IMG/VR virus record: IMGVR_UViG_3300031851_000014
Span: 1 to 64,000 of that record
Length of the DNA: 64,000 nucleotides
Direction: 5' to 3' (one strand)
Source: a virus
The notes under the pieces are model-generated. The model searched no databases and had not been told where the DNA came from. It saw only the letters and a list, made by a program, of their open reading frames with translations. The translations under genes were made by a program, and so were the position numbers. Positions 40,501 to 44,977 of the stretch are shown here, in pieces (position 1 is the stretch's first letter; each line of letters starts with the position of its first letter).

Positions 40501-42515
40501 ACGATAGGTTTGTAGATAACGCTAGACTTTTAGATGATCCTAACATTGAGAGGTTTCTTAATGTTGACCCGCTTGAAGTTTTTGATGCTGTCAAACGAGG
40601 TCAAGCAGGACAAGCCTTTGATAGGCAAATTGTTGGTAATGCTTTAGGTATGCAAGGATTTGGCGTAGGTGATTTAATTAGATTACTTCGATACGCTAAT
40701 GAAGACTCTACTTTTAAACCTGAACATGTTATTGTAAACTCTAATTTACAGGGTTATGAAAAGAGAACTTTAGGTAAAACAGAGCAACAAAAATATTCTA
40801 AAGTTTTAGAGTATTTAGAAGATGCCTACCATATGGCTATGGGTAATTTGTCTTACGATAAGACAGATAAAAGTTCTATTGGTTTTATTAGTATGCTTAC
40901 TACTATTGCTGACGCTGGTACAGCTTTAAGTGTTGGCCCTCGTTTAGGCATGGCGGCATTACTTGAAGAAACCCCTATGGCTATTATCGGTGAACTTAAA
41001 TCATCCTTAGATTCTATTAGACAAGAAGGGCGTGAATCTATTGGCTTCTTTAAAAACTTAGGAAACAGAGAAGCTCTTCAACAGTGGATCCAAGGAATGG
41101 GACATATTACCAGAGATTTACAACGAGAGTCTAGTACTCTTATGTTAAAGATGGGTATCGACCCTAAGCAAATTAGTCAAAACAGAGCAGACAAAGCTGT
41201 CCAACGAATGTATAAAGTTTCATCTACAGGATTAGATTATCAAACAGCCATTAACCGCGCCCGTGGTGTTAGGAAATGGATTAATGAATTAAACTCTATG
41301 TTTGTAAATGAGGCTAATGCAGATATTTCATTTACTCATTCGGATGGTCATACTGTTTCTGTTTCTTCTCGAAACCTTAAAAGTAACGCATCCTTTGATA
41401 CGGTTTACGAAGTTGTGCAAGGAATGGGAGATCTTACTCGTTATACATCTACTGAAATTAAAGATAATTTAAAACAACTTAAACTTTCTGCTGAAACATT
41501 AGATGCTGTTATTGACATGATGAGAAATGGTTTATTCTCAGAAGAGTTAGCTCCTATCTTTAAAAAACTTTGGTTAGAAAACTACAATACCATAATTAAA
41601 CAAGGAATCCCATTTGAAGAAATGATGAAAACAATTAACTTTGATTATAATTCTTCAGCTAAAGAAAGAGCGCAAACATCTCAGGTTATCATGGCTCTTA
41701 GAGAAATTGCCTTTAATGCGTCAACCAGATACGCTAAACAGCCTACTCTTTCAGAGAATGCTGCTTTAGGTTCTAGAAGACTTGGTGCTTTCTCTAGGTT
41801 AGTTACTCAATTAACAAACTATGCCTCATCTGTGTTTGGGTCATTGAGAAAAGCGCAAACTGTAAGCCCAGCGTTATTTGCCTCAGCTTTCTTAGGTCAC
41901 GCTATATCGGGATACATGTATTATAAGTTAGTTCAAATGCAAAACTCTAAGACTTTTGAAGAAATTCTAAAAGAATGGGAAAAAGACCCTATGTCAGAAA
42001 TTAGAGATGCCCTAATGTCAGTTCCTTTCTTTGGTATGAATCAAATGCCTATTGTGGCTCTTACACAGGTGTTGCGAGGAGAAAGACCTCAAAACACCCA
42101 GATATTTAACTTTGCTTCGTTGGCTATGATTAATAAGATTCTTCAGTTACCCGCTAAAACAATGAAAAGCGTTGGTGATATTCAAGAGGGTAATATCTCA
42201 CGCGGCGCAGCTAACATGTCATCTACTGTTCCCTTACCGTTTATGCCTATTGTGTCACTCGGGTTAAGGTCTTGGGATACTAAGATGCCTTTGTTTGGAT
42301 TTAAAGATAATTCTAAGAAAATACAAAGACCTAAAAATCCTCCAAAGATTACTAAGTCTACGCCTGCTACAACTTCTGCAACGGAACCAAATGTAGATGC
42401 AATGAGACAGCGTAAACCTGAGACGACACCACGTCAGGAATTAGACAGTCTTAATACGACTCCTGAGAGTCTAACAGAAGCTCTTAATCAAAGGTTTATA
42501 CCAAAGCCATATTAA
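28530..42515 (+). CDS. Giant internal virion protein D (gp16 position), 4661 aa
   Basis: One uninterrupted 14-kb frame in the gp16 position; T7 gp16 is 1318 aa. It is mainly helical. Landmarks: Gly-rich hydrophobic stretches at about residues 378-424 (LGLDIAATIGTGGLKAGGMI) and 564-600 (MLMGGVMGGLLGPAIGGTFD), which could enter membrane; a charged coiled coil at about 783-870; a degenerate metallopeptidase motif EELGH at 3347-3351 (an HExxH with the first His replaced by Glu); and a C-terminal hydrophobic segment, ALFASAFLGHAISGYMYYKL, at 4448-4467. I see no lytic transglycosylase signature and no polymerase motifs. By position it should be ejected into the host and complete the DNA-ejection channel; it may also carry host-takeover domains. 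It ends abutting promoter motif 1. Confidence 0.75.
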   Translation: MPINFSSENYSKNAVDFYNSVQQEKMNEIFKTPKLSDITEQYEQRVKNTSFALQYGMAAEAALDEEEAKTVSEEYDNIMYNSFAPFRLDPKEVNERIARDNRESLRMIKVANEAGIENLRFEGGEEFKKTIQYAMAFPLTAPNVMNNRLIGYVPDNLGGTFYDLSESWSEASYTNAINAHKVMSMFGQVPESVSRGASMTIADDQTKGSIKMLLDMIKKENATFDPSYDENFVLRQSEAMALEDSVSWNKNAGFFEGAGRFLVSSFDTLGGAFTNFGDDGPVLDFLGYKDKIWMGDKETEGIRDLLLNAIETSDNLDPKIKDWLSNNPDVLDLLKNSSNGAAFTAGLNEKRFQYKAAVLEQETQGNKTFGAYAKIFGHGFMLDPTLGLDIAATIGTGGLKAGGMITRGGLRATGRLLSLGTSKQLASRTGLLTRLNRQSIAALTRESKFFRLSNFLKKGTDQLSLLQKVMPTQILSELLVPLSRRLLTSGKDEGVDLLTYLKGNDYLPKSVTGKAMYRAIAGSVEGLVWGRIEYSYAAAYEDSLNVAMFGQEQADVLSYMRNQSGAMTQSMLMGGVMGGLLGPAIGGTFDAAGASVTGTANLINKWSEVSPDNWLNKTTAFAEKNFNERIAKTSWWNVTKSIINVATENNMTADARLSVNKAIPKIEFGQTDESASNSARTLEEKLYQLSEKSHNSGAVNFQKAVDEVVNSIPEGETVSAEAFTIRVENALVNQVQDRAIRLGLRYTLVTGTVKTLTDFESDAKRNELTNDGKPAEPVTKTEGNEFSVEAERLAEVKKTKETELAAEEEKIEKLREALAAKREANKNNPDEADTEGVAKLEEEIKEASTTIENMDKDIKEVGLQVAQAAANYAATNKESVITNQAVFNKLLKEKLLDDINKQEDMHPIAAMMLFGMDETLVRKMKNGATLEQKAVLDKLLALNPDDAPLDSNEIASLKDVIEDNFLEEIGKGDEVVPHTLFDQLIKEGISTESAFNEAYNFSFEELAADDARRGQAILVDEEGNSLLTKEQQTSLNEAIAKVAAIRDKINEGNVEDLNFNKAVLNELAEALGIEKPNKIKDKTKLAAKIKEAWDNATQEQRDAYDNIIIDRNFTDDIFKSKATQNIEAVIREAVEEQADDLVTREQQKARDESDEYQNTTDEIDEALAPFREQKRNAETAPNADRARSNEASTNLILLGLVEANKINDMRTQKFINLLSEGQFGAALEMLVVRESDDPQQIKNNKWAMAMEKGIGTSLSVKEMMARARDGKDPNAAQYLRSELPRAWRERGDGLKINTIEVDEQIKSARDYLAENGTDQQKKHFAALEKKQKSQREAIDRIIESRRQDIIDRKVRLAAERVIAESRPAIGFVKPILKALQSINGHIIRAKNSPKNVTGSIETEFSYDISINKEELIGVLKANNLLGLMLRIDTESGALNKKVDSYDSKIVMNALQDKLVSVAPALRDTFIPGLQRIYDNMYNNKIDGTGLYKGDGSIRNLLDSMEDVLDEEASFYTTQFNNNGGRYYDNNNAYTLDADSWDSDFTRAINRLDFGDYFNDTPSITPEQKAARVLNDLNDSLGNRKLTRPNELGSTRAALGPKRAARAVRSALLGEKATTSSVSETSLVVTGGRREAKRTLGANRATGIQKETDSQLINMFDEYVVQKRQGYFLDDDLTDEDLDVLENWLENLKVKDIPNRVRAENSLLPTPVIRSLTEKLPQNIKERVEQNKINMLRSDPAFMSTVHDAIFPMLSSEISTSGQHFAWNFSKQDKDGNTFYPFRGLGFGFPIADARPDTINAALAAATEITFNYENLISTAFETWKSGKWRSKLKPETRENVPEDMSFGEFFFGGEIEKLSVEEQKAISEELFPTIGEFDADASGNNVMVSIVNGVEGAGATRDFLSELVKEVDAGRLDEFLESNYKTSYERTKEIVQNDLNDPTTREAVKKAASRGEASPDLDEAIEISAKIFNYADADGNPLLDLKAIMKNPSMTQPYGAGVGSMAKAIYENFFVTYRDKLISDNEIPLTTSNFERMARTASQLLANGFHESSAKEGLSWVNTNLFGKGSNMNNEKLRTVLTKFRSVRKSLTGASTLRGSGDAIKDPTGLRAMVADNESKQQELNSIIDGNRPIELSEADSFNNLLRQMMGQAVVLTDNGFAKNNTESANGIRKLIMNMVRDAEGNTDLQDAIKNKNYPEARRLWKDITDQDEINNIKLSSLNSYIRQAHKFDLEKFKSLLTSLGLEEEFAMQIFDNLSPMGRKAFVQNFFRELAIGPDHGRIYTKTTEGPDLLIEKLVRPDETAAFSIAGMKPDNLSRDPEVFDAEIRRLTLLDLAKKASSFVEDEDMPVLSKGKFESSTHGGFLNEWKNHSELSRKLRKNAKDQIRRIDNLLFEDMDNGQKEKLDVLRKMLSKIVDSGTDARDGTIDDLMVGITGSEMQQQVNALPSALGYLPKTFLSDFNDAPATILRKAQLERTQNVKTMRSLEKQIKDKRVTVQQDPFTIEELAYVKTLDNIDDIKPIAFKSMLPTSVFDTVALNISDSPSLRTTRAVLQTELDNFVDNVKNLGGNKVLEEAASKGKYDVVLLHYFATLANKEAMKTRQDIALASSAFEKQKRDFVDSLEETDPDKIINAIKNNRSLQDMEKKLNLLIEASLLEEESTLRSLTQWGFDAKRNITDLYDLRGESVDSVFPGQTIEEAIQNTIVNNDVTAGNLLAWLANDAEFLGQVLLDDPNSRYVDSYGGDNPERALNALGVFSTGDSPSLYLSAYAQNYAKRYTVSAILGKSQDKITSAEIQAYRIWKDAKYKLDSETMDRIKTDFPELVEALEKPENLKNILTLEAEGLKQATKAFDNTALLSEITRNIPLTESVAADLLERYPNIETIIGKVSPDMTLERLLSSKSENLLGGKHKALVNQFGDVTAPHRIIGNAKIKLMAGEKLNTVNSIGSKDMIDAIRFTSTLSLESLPFGKSLGDNITGHDPFTKFGSSISKTRRQAAILSEAIKGLVKGKPEAEFVVDKRNSFISEGKAKQAEFVTYSNAQIEAALSSAEQTMAQGILRDLNLTPVELDKIFNTDDNVARNKNDVYRAARLVPFLSENSSEYNIFKKQQAIKDSLKGKRAVNDLDAFNDFKDNVLPILTEIKKAIQTKKQNAIKNDPDFKSNDINSVDLVDDWFTSTIRSADIADDNNTPVVNGNQVYDSQSVESAKVGAVAKAEQTSLLDRTDGSEAMKGVNTVDFAFSDKQFIDNGPEHLRFIEAINPLVTRGVLTNDDKLLLKIVFNDRSNNTMLKQLFDEDDSVTMVANDANVSLSDTSAATLRTRIEVANNLAKQFDKIGKLGAAGVVLEELGHAIGKRMSKDGMQSFIIRAKQLLKDEDGFNAFIALEKELFGAETRVDYSNRVEHIRKFIDEEDIKAVRSNETFGILFAITSILGKDTRALLNEDTDILAKLYSDSNHYISRLRSYYSVAESSPVSIDDLTHPMNIEANLHKVVYNNPDEISSEMIGGDPRPDFKPNHLYNRATEVGTLPEQREAYLDENIKAATIADGRFNPNLLDNNTQNKLRAVTKHLDSFVKDASKGTLIDSPMFTLMANASMGLMSRQTVEKLMLNLAQPFGARRFAFLANNKDGQSGISLLLLGMVDTKNLVSTSSFNTALPTMQGLQVHLDGVFEPLMKPLLDLKRINSTRGMTGVASYQAFTGLFWKMVMNRDGDSGAITGWAGKTKAKQIGIAELDKIYKKANEELPFDPETGKITDPELDHTLDILVETARAWADPKDGVYQQILTAQVDNGRFDSTFAAEAIMSGVVPIKFADELFTRGEMANNPDLRETFRKAFADHLYSTMTDRNNKFIHEDLFSLVFADRLEGDIDAPTRITGMDLASGVYQKYLDEASTPADAWANFTNDIKQGKLSKYDLLSGEELQYFYESINQENITVSEKQNKMMNNIENRLDSKTPRSGKKSSSSANKERLIEFVAEEYALTSGSSAYSFINDRFVDNARLLDDPNIERFLNVDPLEVFDAVKRGQAGQAFDRQIVGNALGMQGFGVGDLIRLLRYANEDSTFKPEHVIVNSNLQGYEKRTLGKTEQQKYSKVLEYLEDAYHMAMGNLSYDKTDKSSIGFISMLTTIADAGTALSVGPRLGMAALLEETPMAIIGELKSSLDSIRQEGRESIGFFKNLGNREALQQWIQGMGHITRDLQRESSTLMLKMGIDPKQISQNRADKAVQRMYKVSSTGLDYQTAINRARGVRKWINELNSMFVNEANADISFTHSDGHTVSVSSRNLKSNASFDTVYEVVQGMGDLTRYTSTEIKDNLKQLKLSAETLDAVIDMMRNGLFSEELAPIFKKLWLENYNTIIKQGIPFEEMMKTINFDYNSSAKERAQTSQVIMALREIAFNASTRYAKQPTLSENAALGSRRLGAFSRLVTQLTNYASSVFGSLRKAQTVSPALFASAFLGHAISGYMYYKLVQMQNSKTFEEILKEWEKDPMSEIRDALMSVPFFGMNQMPIVALTQVLRGERPQNTQIFNFASLAMINKILQLPAKTMKSVGDIQEGNISRGAANMSSTVPLPFMPIVSLGLRSWDTKMPLFGFKDNSKKIQRPKNPPKITKSTPATTSATEPNVDAMRQRKPETTPRQELDSLNTTPESLTEALNQRFIPKPY

Positions 42516-42533
42516 AAAACCCACAGTATAACA
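42514..42533 (+). promoter_or_regulatory. Putative phage RNA polymerase promoter, copy 1
   Basis: AAAAAACCCACAGTATAACA overlaps the TAA stop of the giant core gene. The same block occurs at 47785 and 56490 and, weaker, at 62978, always at a boundary between gene groups and in the gene direction. It resembles the CACTATA core of T7-type promoters in having CNC before TATAA. Assignment to the phage polymerase is inference; a -10 element for host polymerase is the alternative. Confidence 0.55.
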
Positions 42534-42542
42534 AAAGAGAGT

Positions 42543-42580
42543 GGGAGTCTATAGATTTCTTTCTATAGACTCCCTCTATT
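42543..42580 (+). terminator. Perfect 13-bp hairpin just downstream of promoter copy 1
   Basis: GGGAGTCTATAGA (42543-42555) and TCTATAGACTCCC (42562-42574) are exact inverted repeats with loop TTTCTT, followed by TCTATTATACC. It could terminate the late transcript of the core genes. If promoter copy 1 is real, it would also be the 5' hairpin of the new transcript, starting about 10 nt downstream of TATAAC. Confidence 0.65.
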
Positions 42581-42621
42581 ATACCTATATATTATATAAC
42601 TAAGTACCCCTATTGATTACC

Positions 42622-42657
42622 GGGGGGATTACTCAAAGTTCACTGCGGCTATGCCGC
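42622..42657 (+). repeat. G6-element copy 1 with small hairpin
   Basis: A 24-base element starting GGGGGGAT and ending TTCACTG (42622-42645) matches a second copy at 43228-43251 at about 19 of 24 positions. Each is followed directly by a short hairpin, here GCGGC-TAT-GCCGC (42645-42657), shortly before a gene with a good ribosome binding site. It looks like a repeated 5'-UTR or operator element. Confidence 0.5.
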
Positions 42658-42672
42658 TCTTTGGAGTCTGAC

Positions 42673-43209
42673 ATGTTAAATTATTTGATTCTGGCTACAC
42701 TCCCGTTGTTACCTTTAGATGATACTAATAATGATAATTCAGTAATGGACTATCAGATCTACACAGATGGACCACGTACGGTGTACGAAGGCGCAGCCAA
42801 ACTCAAGTGGGACGAGAACGTAACTGCTTGTGTTACCTACACTTTCGATCTTGTACCGGGACGCTTGGCGGGATCTCCGGTCTCTTCGCAACCGGGTGAA
42901 CCCATGCTTCCCTATGATGAAGTTATAATCTCAGATAACGAGATCTACGTTAGCTGGGAGCGGAACCGCACTGACTTATGGCCTACCCCTACGGAGTGCC
43001 ACCGTAGGTTTCACTTCTTTGTTATTAAAACACAATTTGATGCTGATGACCTCAGCGCACTCTTAAGTGACTGGGGACCACCTTATGTTATTGACCTTCC
43101 GTGGCCTCAGAAGGACTACACCTATATGTCCCCTTGGGATCTTAACTTAGACACTGTGGTAGACGGTAAGGACTTGGCAATCCTTTTGGCGGGTTGGAAA
43201 ATCGACTAG
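42673..43209 (+). CDS. Exported protein with dockerin-like repeats (178 aa)
   Basis: ATG 42673 is chosen because TTGGAG lies six bases upstream; the frame is open 60 bases further without a better start. Residues 1-15 (MLNYLILATLPLLPL) look like a short signal peptide or membrane anchor. The body (about 25-118) is an unknown beta-rich domain. The C-terminus carries two dockerin-like, Ca-binding-type segments: FDADDLSALLSDWG (122-135) and WDLNLDTVVDGKDLAILLAG (155-174). The D-L-N-x-D-x-V-V-D-G-x-D-L-A-x-L-L-x-x-W pattern is a hallmark of planctomycete extracellular proteins. Role unknown; the protein may have been acquired from the host and act at the host surface. Confidence 0.65.
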   Translation: MLNYLILATLPLLPLDDTNNDNSVMDYQIYTDGPRTVYEGAAKLKWDENVTACVTYTFDLVPGRLAGSPVSSQPGEPMLPYDEVIISDNEIYVSWERNRTDLWPTPTECHRRFHFFVIKTQFDADDLSALLSDWGPPYVIDLPWPQKDYTYMSPWDLNLDTVVDGKDLAILLAGWKID

Positions 43210-43227
43210 GGGGTCAGGAATTTACAT

Positions 43228-43266
43228 GGGGGGATAATCAAAATTTCACTGGGAAAGTCCCCCAGT
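43228..43266 (+). repeat. G6-element copy 2 with hairpin
   Basis: The second copy of the 24-base element (GGGGGGAT to TTTCACTG, 43228-43251) is followed by ACTGGG-N7-CCCAGT (43248-43266), a six-base-pair hairpin. It lies in the 88-bp gap between the dockerin-like gene and the next gene, in the same relative place as copy 1. Confidence 0.5.
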
Positions 43267-43297
43267 ACCCCCCCTTAGCTCTTGAAAGGAGCCAACC

Positions 43298-43855
43298 ATG
43301 ACTAACGTCACCACTACCGCTATCACCTCCCTCAAAAAAATGTACGAAGTTACCCGACGCTTTATTAGCGACTGCGAGTTTGTTTACCGAACAGAAGGTA
43401 CGGAAGGAGCTAAGATGATGGCTGATGATTATAGGAAGGATATCGAGAAGATTGAAGGAGAGATTCTTGATATCATGCTGTCAACAGATGCCTACATGAC
43501 TCCTAAGAATTGGAAAGATGCCCGCGAAGCTAACGACTCGTTGACATGGTTTGACGAGGAACTTACTCAGAAGTGGACTGAGCCTTCGGATACTATTGGT
43601 TCAGGTGTGCGACAAATGGGTTCAGTTGAAGTGGTTGTAGGTGGAGTGACGTACACGTTCTCTACTGTCCTGATGTTCGATCTCGGTGAAGATTCGGCAT
43701 TTTATTATCACACAGTTGTTTGGGCGAACGGTGAGTCCGTTGACGAAAGTTCGCGAGAAAGTAGTAACTATCAAGAGGCTGCTAACTATGGTGAAATTCT
43801 GATGGAAATCGTCTGCGAAGAAGACGATGATTCTGACGATCCCTCACAGGGCTAA
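43298..43855 (+). CDS. Hypothetical acidic protein (185 aa)
   Basis: No recognised family. The N-terminal 90 residues are helical and charged (SLKKMYEVTRRFISDCEFVY; DDYRKDIEKIEGEILDIMLS). The middle is beta-like (VEVVVGGVTYTFSTVLMFDL), and the C-terminus is strongly acidic (CEEDDDSDDPSQG). Acidic tails of this type can mimic DNA, but that is speculation. GAAAGGAG lies eight bases upstream. It is followed by an intrinsic terminator, so it closes a short transcript with the dockerin-like gene. Confidence 0.6.
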   Translation: MTNVTTTAITSLKKMYEVTRRFISDCEFVYRTEGTEGAKMMADDYRKDIEKIEGEILDIMLSTDAYMTPKNWKDAREANDSLTWFDEELTQKWTEPSDTIGSGVRQMGSVEVVVGGVTYTFSTVLMFDLGEDSAFYYHTVVWANGESVDESSRESSNYQEAANYGEILMEIVCEEDDDSDDPSQG

Positions 43856-43869
43856 TCGCCCGGCCCTGC

Positions 43870-43908
43870 ACAAGCCCACCCTCTACCGAGGGTGTCGCTT
43901 GTTTTCTT
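43870..43908 (+). terminator. Rho-independent terminator after the 185-aa gene
   Basis: A two-part stem, ACAAGC/GCTTGT outside and ACCCTC/GAGGGT inside with a TACC loop, is followed by TTTCTT. It is a convincing intrinsic terminator ending the first accessory transcript. Its T-rich end runs into the first TTCCACTATCA repeat (43907). Confidence 0.75.
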
Positions 43909-43917
43909 CCACTATCA
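43907..43917 (+). repeat. TTCCACTATCA motif copy 1
   Basis: The exact 11-mer TTCCACTATCA also occurs at 44391 and 45050, and with one mismatch at 44695. Copies 1 and 2 lie 22-25 bases before a start codon and just before a GAAAGG ribosome binding site. It may be an operator, promoter or RNA signal specific to this block. Confidence 0.5.
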
Positions 43918-43938
43918 CGTGTCTCGAAAGGACATACA

Positions 43939-44022
43939 ATGATTAATATTATTGCTCTGATTGTGCTTATTGTTGTTTGTGCTGTTATGACTTTTCTTCC
44001 TCTTATTGATACTGACGACTGA
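43939..44022 (+). CDS. 27-aa single-TM peptide
   Basis: GAAAGGACATACA precedes ATG 43939. The peptide is almost entirely hydrophobic (MINIIALIVLIVVCAVMTFL) with an acidic end, IDTDD. It would span the membrane once. The good ribosome binding site and position after a terminator and the TTCCACTATCA motif support expression. Function unknown; small membrane peptides in early phage regions often alter host membrane proteins. Confidence 0.5.
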   Translation: MINIIALIVLIVVCAVMTFLPLIDTDD

Positions 44023-44033
44023 AGGAGGTGTAC

Positions 44034-44249
44034 ATGATGTATGCCCTCAAGCAGTGTGTGTTGGCCTTGGTGGCCTTCCTTTCTTTTTCGGTGGGTTTCG
44101 GTATGATTCTCTTTCTGGCGTCGTTCAGAGAGACTGCCGAGTATGGTGTCGTGAGCATGCTTATGCTCGGGTACGCCCTCATCTTCGTGATGAGTGGCCT
44201 GCTGCTCGGAAGAGCCGTCATCCTTAGATTGGAGGCTGACAAGAGCTGA
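44034..44249 (+). CDS. Small membrane protein with two TM segments (71 aa)
   Basis: GAAGGAGGT at 44021-44029 is an excellent ribosome binding site; ATG 44034 or ATG 44037 is the start. Two hydrophobic helices (CVLALVAFLSFSVGFGMILF and MLMLGYALIFVMSGLLLGRA) flank a short charged loop. The C-terminus is basic. It is unrelated to known holins as far as I can see and lies in the early or accessory block, so a host membrane-modifying role is possible. Confidence 0.55.
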   Translation: MMYALKQCVLALVAFLSFSVGFGMILFLASFRETAEYGVVSMLMLGYALIFVMSGLLLGRAVILRLEADKS

Positions 44250-44259
44250 TAGCGTAACT

Positions 44260-44290
44260 CTGCTCCCCTAACGGGGGGCGGGGTTATTTC
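44260..44290 (+). terminator. GC hairpin after the two-TM gene
   Basis: CTGCTCCCC (44260-44268) pairs with GGGGGGCGG (44273-44281) through nine pairs including two G-U, around TAAC, followed by GGTTATTTC. The TTATTTC tail then leads into GAAAGGAG, the next ribosome binding site. This terminator-like hairpin plus Shine-Dalgarno layout recurs in this block. Confidence 0.55.
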
Positions 44291-44306
44291 AGAAAGGAGA
44301 TCAAGG

Positions 44307-44384
44307 ATGATCTCAGACACGGATGTCACTTTCACTCTGTTTTACTTTTGGTTTCATTGGATCACGCATCGTGCGTGGCTCTAA
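44307..44384 (+). CDS. 25-aa aromatic micro-peptide
   Basis: GAAAGGAG sits seven bases before ATG 44307, and the frame encodes 25 residues with a Phe/Tyr/Trp-rich core (TFTLFYFWFHWITHRAWL). It is too short for family recognition, but the ribosome binding site is one of the best in the block. It may act at the membrane or be a translated leader for the downstream gene; the second TTCCACTATCA motif follows its stop. Confidence 0.35.
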   Translation: MISDTDVTFTLFYFWFHWITHRAWL

Positions 44385-44390
44385 TGTGCC

Positions 44391-44401
44391 TTCCACTATC
44401 A
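44391..44401 (+). repeat. TTCCACTATCA motif copy 2
   Basis: TTCCACTATCATCCCCAATG is followed by GGAAAGG, so that the flanking TTCC and GGAA could pair. Copy 3 at 45050 shares this longer context (TTCCACTATCATCC and TTGGGAAGG). The motif lies 25 bases before ATG 44426 and just after a CACGCA-TCG-TGCGTG hairpin. Confidence 0.5.
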
Positions 44402-44425
44402 TCCCCAATGGGAAAGGTTTTTACT

Positions 44426-44977
44426 ATGTTTCACCCGAACTCAAACGCAACTATCACTTGGAAGAAGAATGCCAAAGAGTACGATGTTATTCGTTACTCG
44501 ATTGGCGATCAGGACGCATTCAGTCAGCGTTGGAAGTTTGATGACTGCCGCAATGAGTGGCGACCCCACTATCACATGGTTCGTTACATGTGTCTCAAGG
44601 AGCTGGAAGCCAGCCTCTGGAGTTTGATGACAAATGGAAACAAGAAGTTCAGGGACCACGTTCACACGGTTTCGTCCACTCCTCACGATCATCCCTCCAC
44701 TATCAGGGAGCTTCGGCTCAAGGCTGTGCGGACGGATCATCATGTCACTGATCTGGGCATTCGGACCACAGGTGAGCCTGCGCTGATCTATGCCCGCAAG
44801 GTGTTGGCGGGTATGAGCAAGAGAATTAAGCATGTCACCGCTGTGGCGACTGACAAGCACGGCAACAAGGCGCACTTCAACGCCTACCGTGACTTTGAGC
44901 GGTCATCACACATGCTGTTTGTCGATAAGTTCGGCAACCGTGTGTCCCGTCACAACATTTCTACCATTGTCGGCTAA
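44426..44977 (+). CDS. Hypothetical basic protein (183 aa)
   Basis: ATG 44426 follows GGGAAAGG. The frame is open further upstream but without a ribosome binding site. The protein is basic and His-rich, with TITWKKNAKEYDVIRYSIGD, WRPHYHMVRYMCLKELEASL and a C-terminal THVTAVATDKHGNKAHF-like segment. Its codons are clearly GC-richer than those of the virion genes. I do not recognise the family. The sequence around 44695 inside it repeats CTCCACTATCA. Confidence 0.55.
   Translation: MFHPNSNATITWKKNAKEYDVIRYSIGDQDAFSQRWKFDDCRNEWRPHYHMVRYMCLKELEASLWSLMTNGNKKFRDHVHTVSSTPHDHPSTIRELRLKAVRTDHHVTDLGIRTTGEPALIYARKVLAGMSKRIKHVTAVATDKHGNKAHFNAYRDFERSSHMLFVDKFGNRVSRHNISTIVG

Noticed and set aside
28530-42515. 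Giant protein as an N4-like virion-packaged RNA polymerase
   Set aside because: I looked for the DxxGR, R-x3-K-x6-Y and catalytic Asp motifs and saw none, and the phage has a separate complete T7-type polymerase at 52177.
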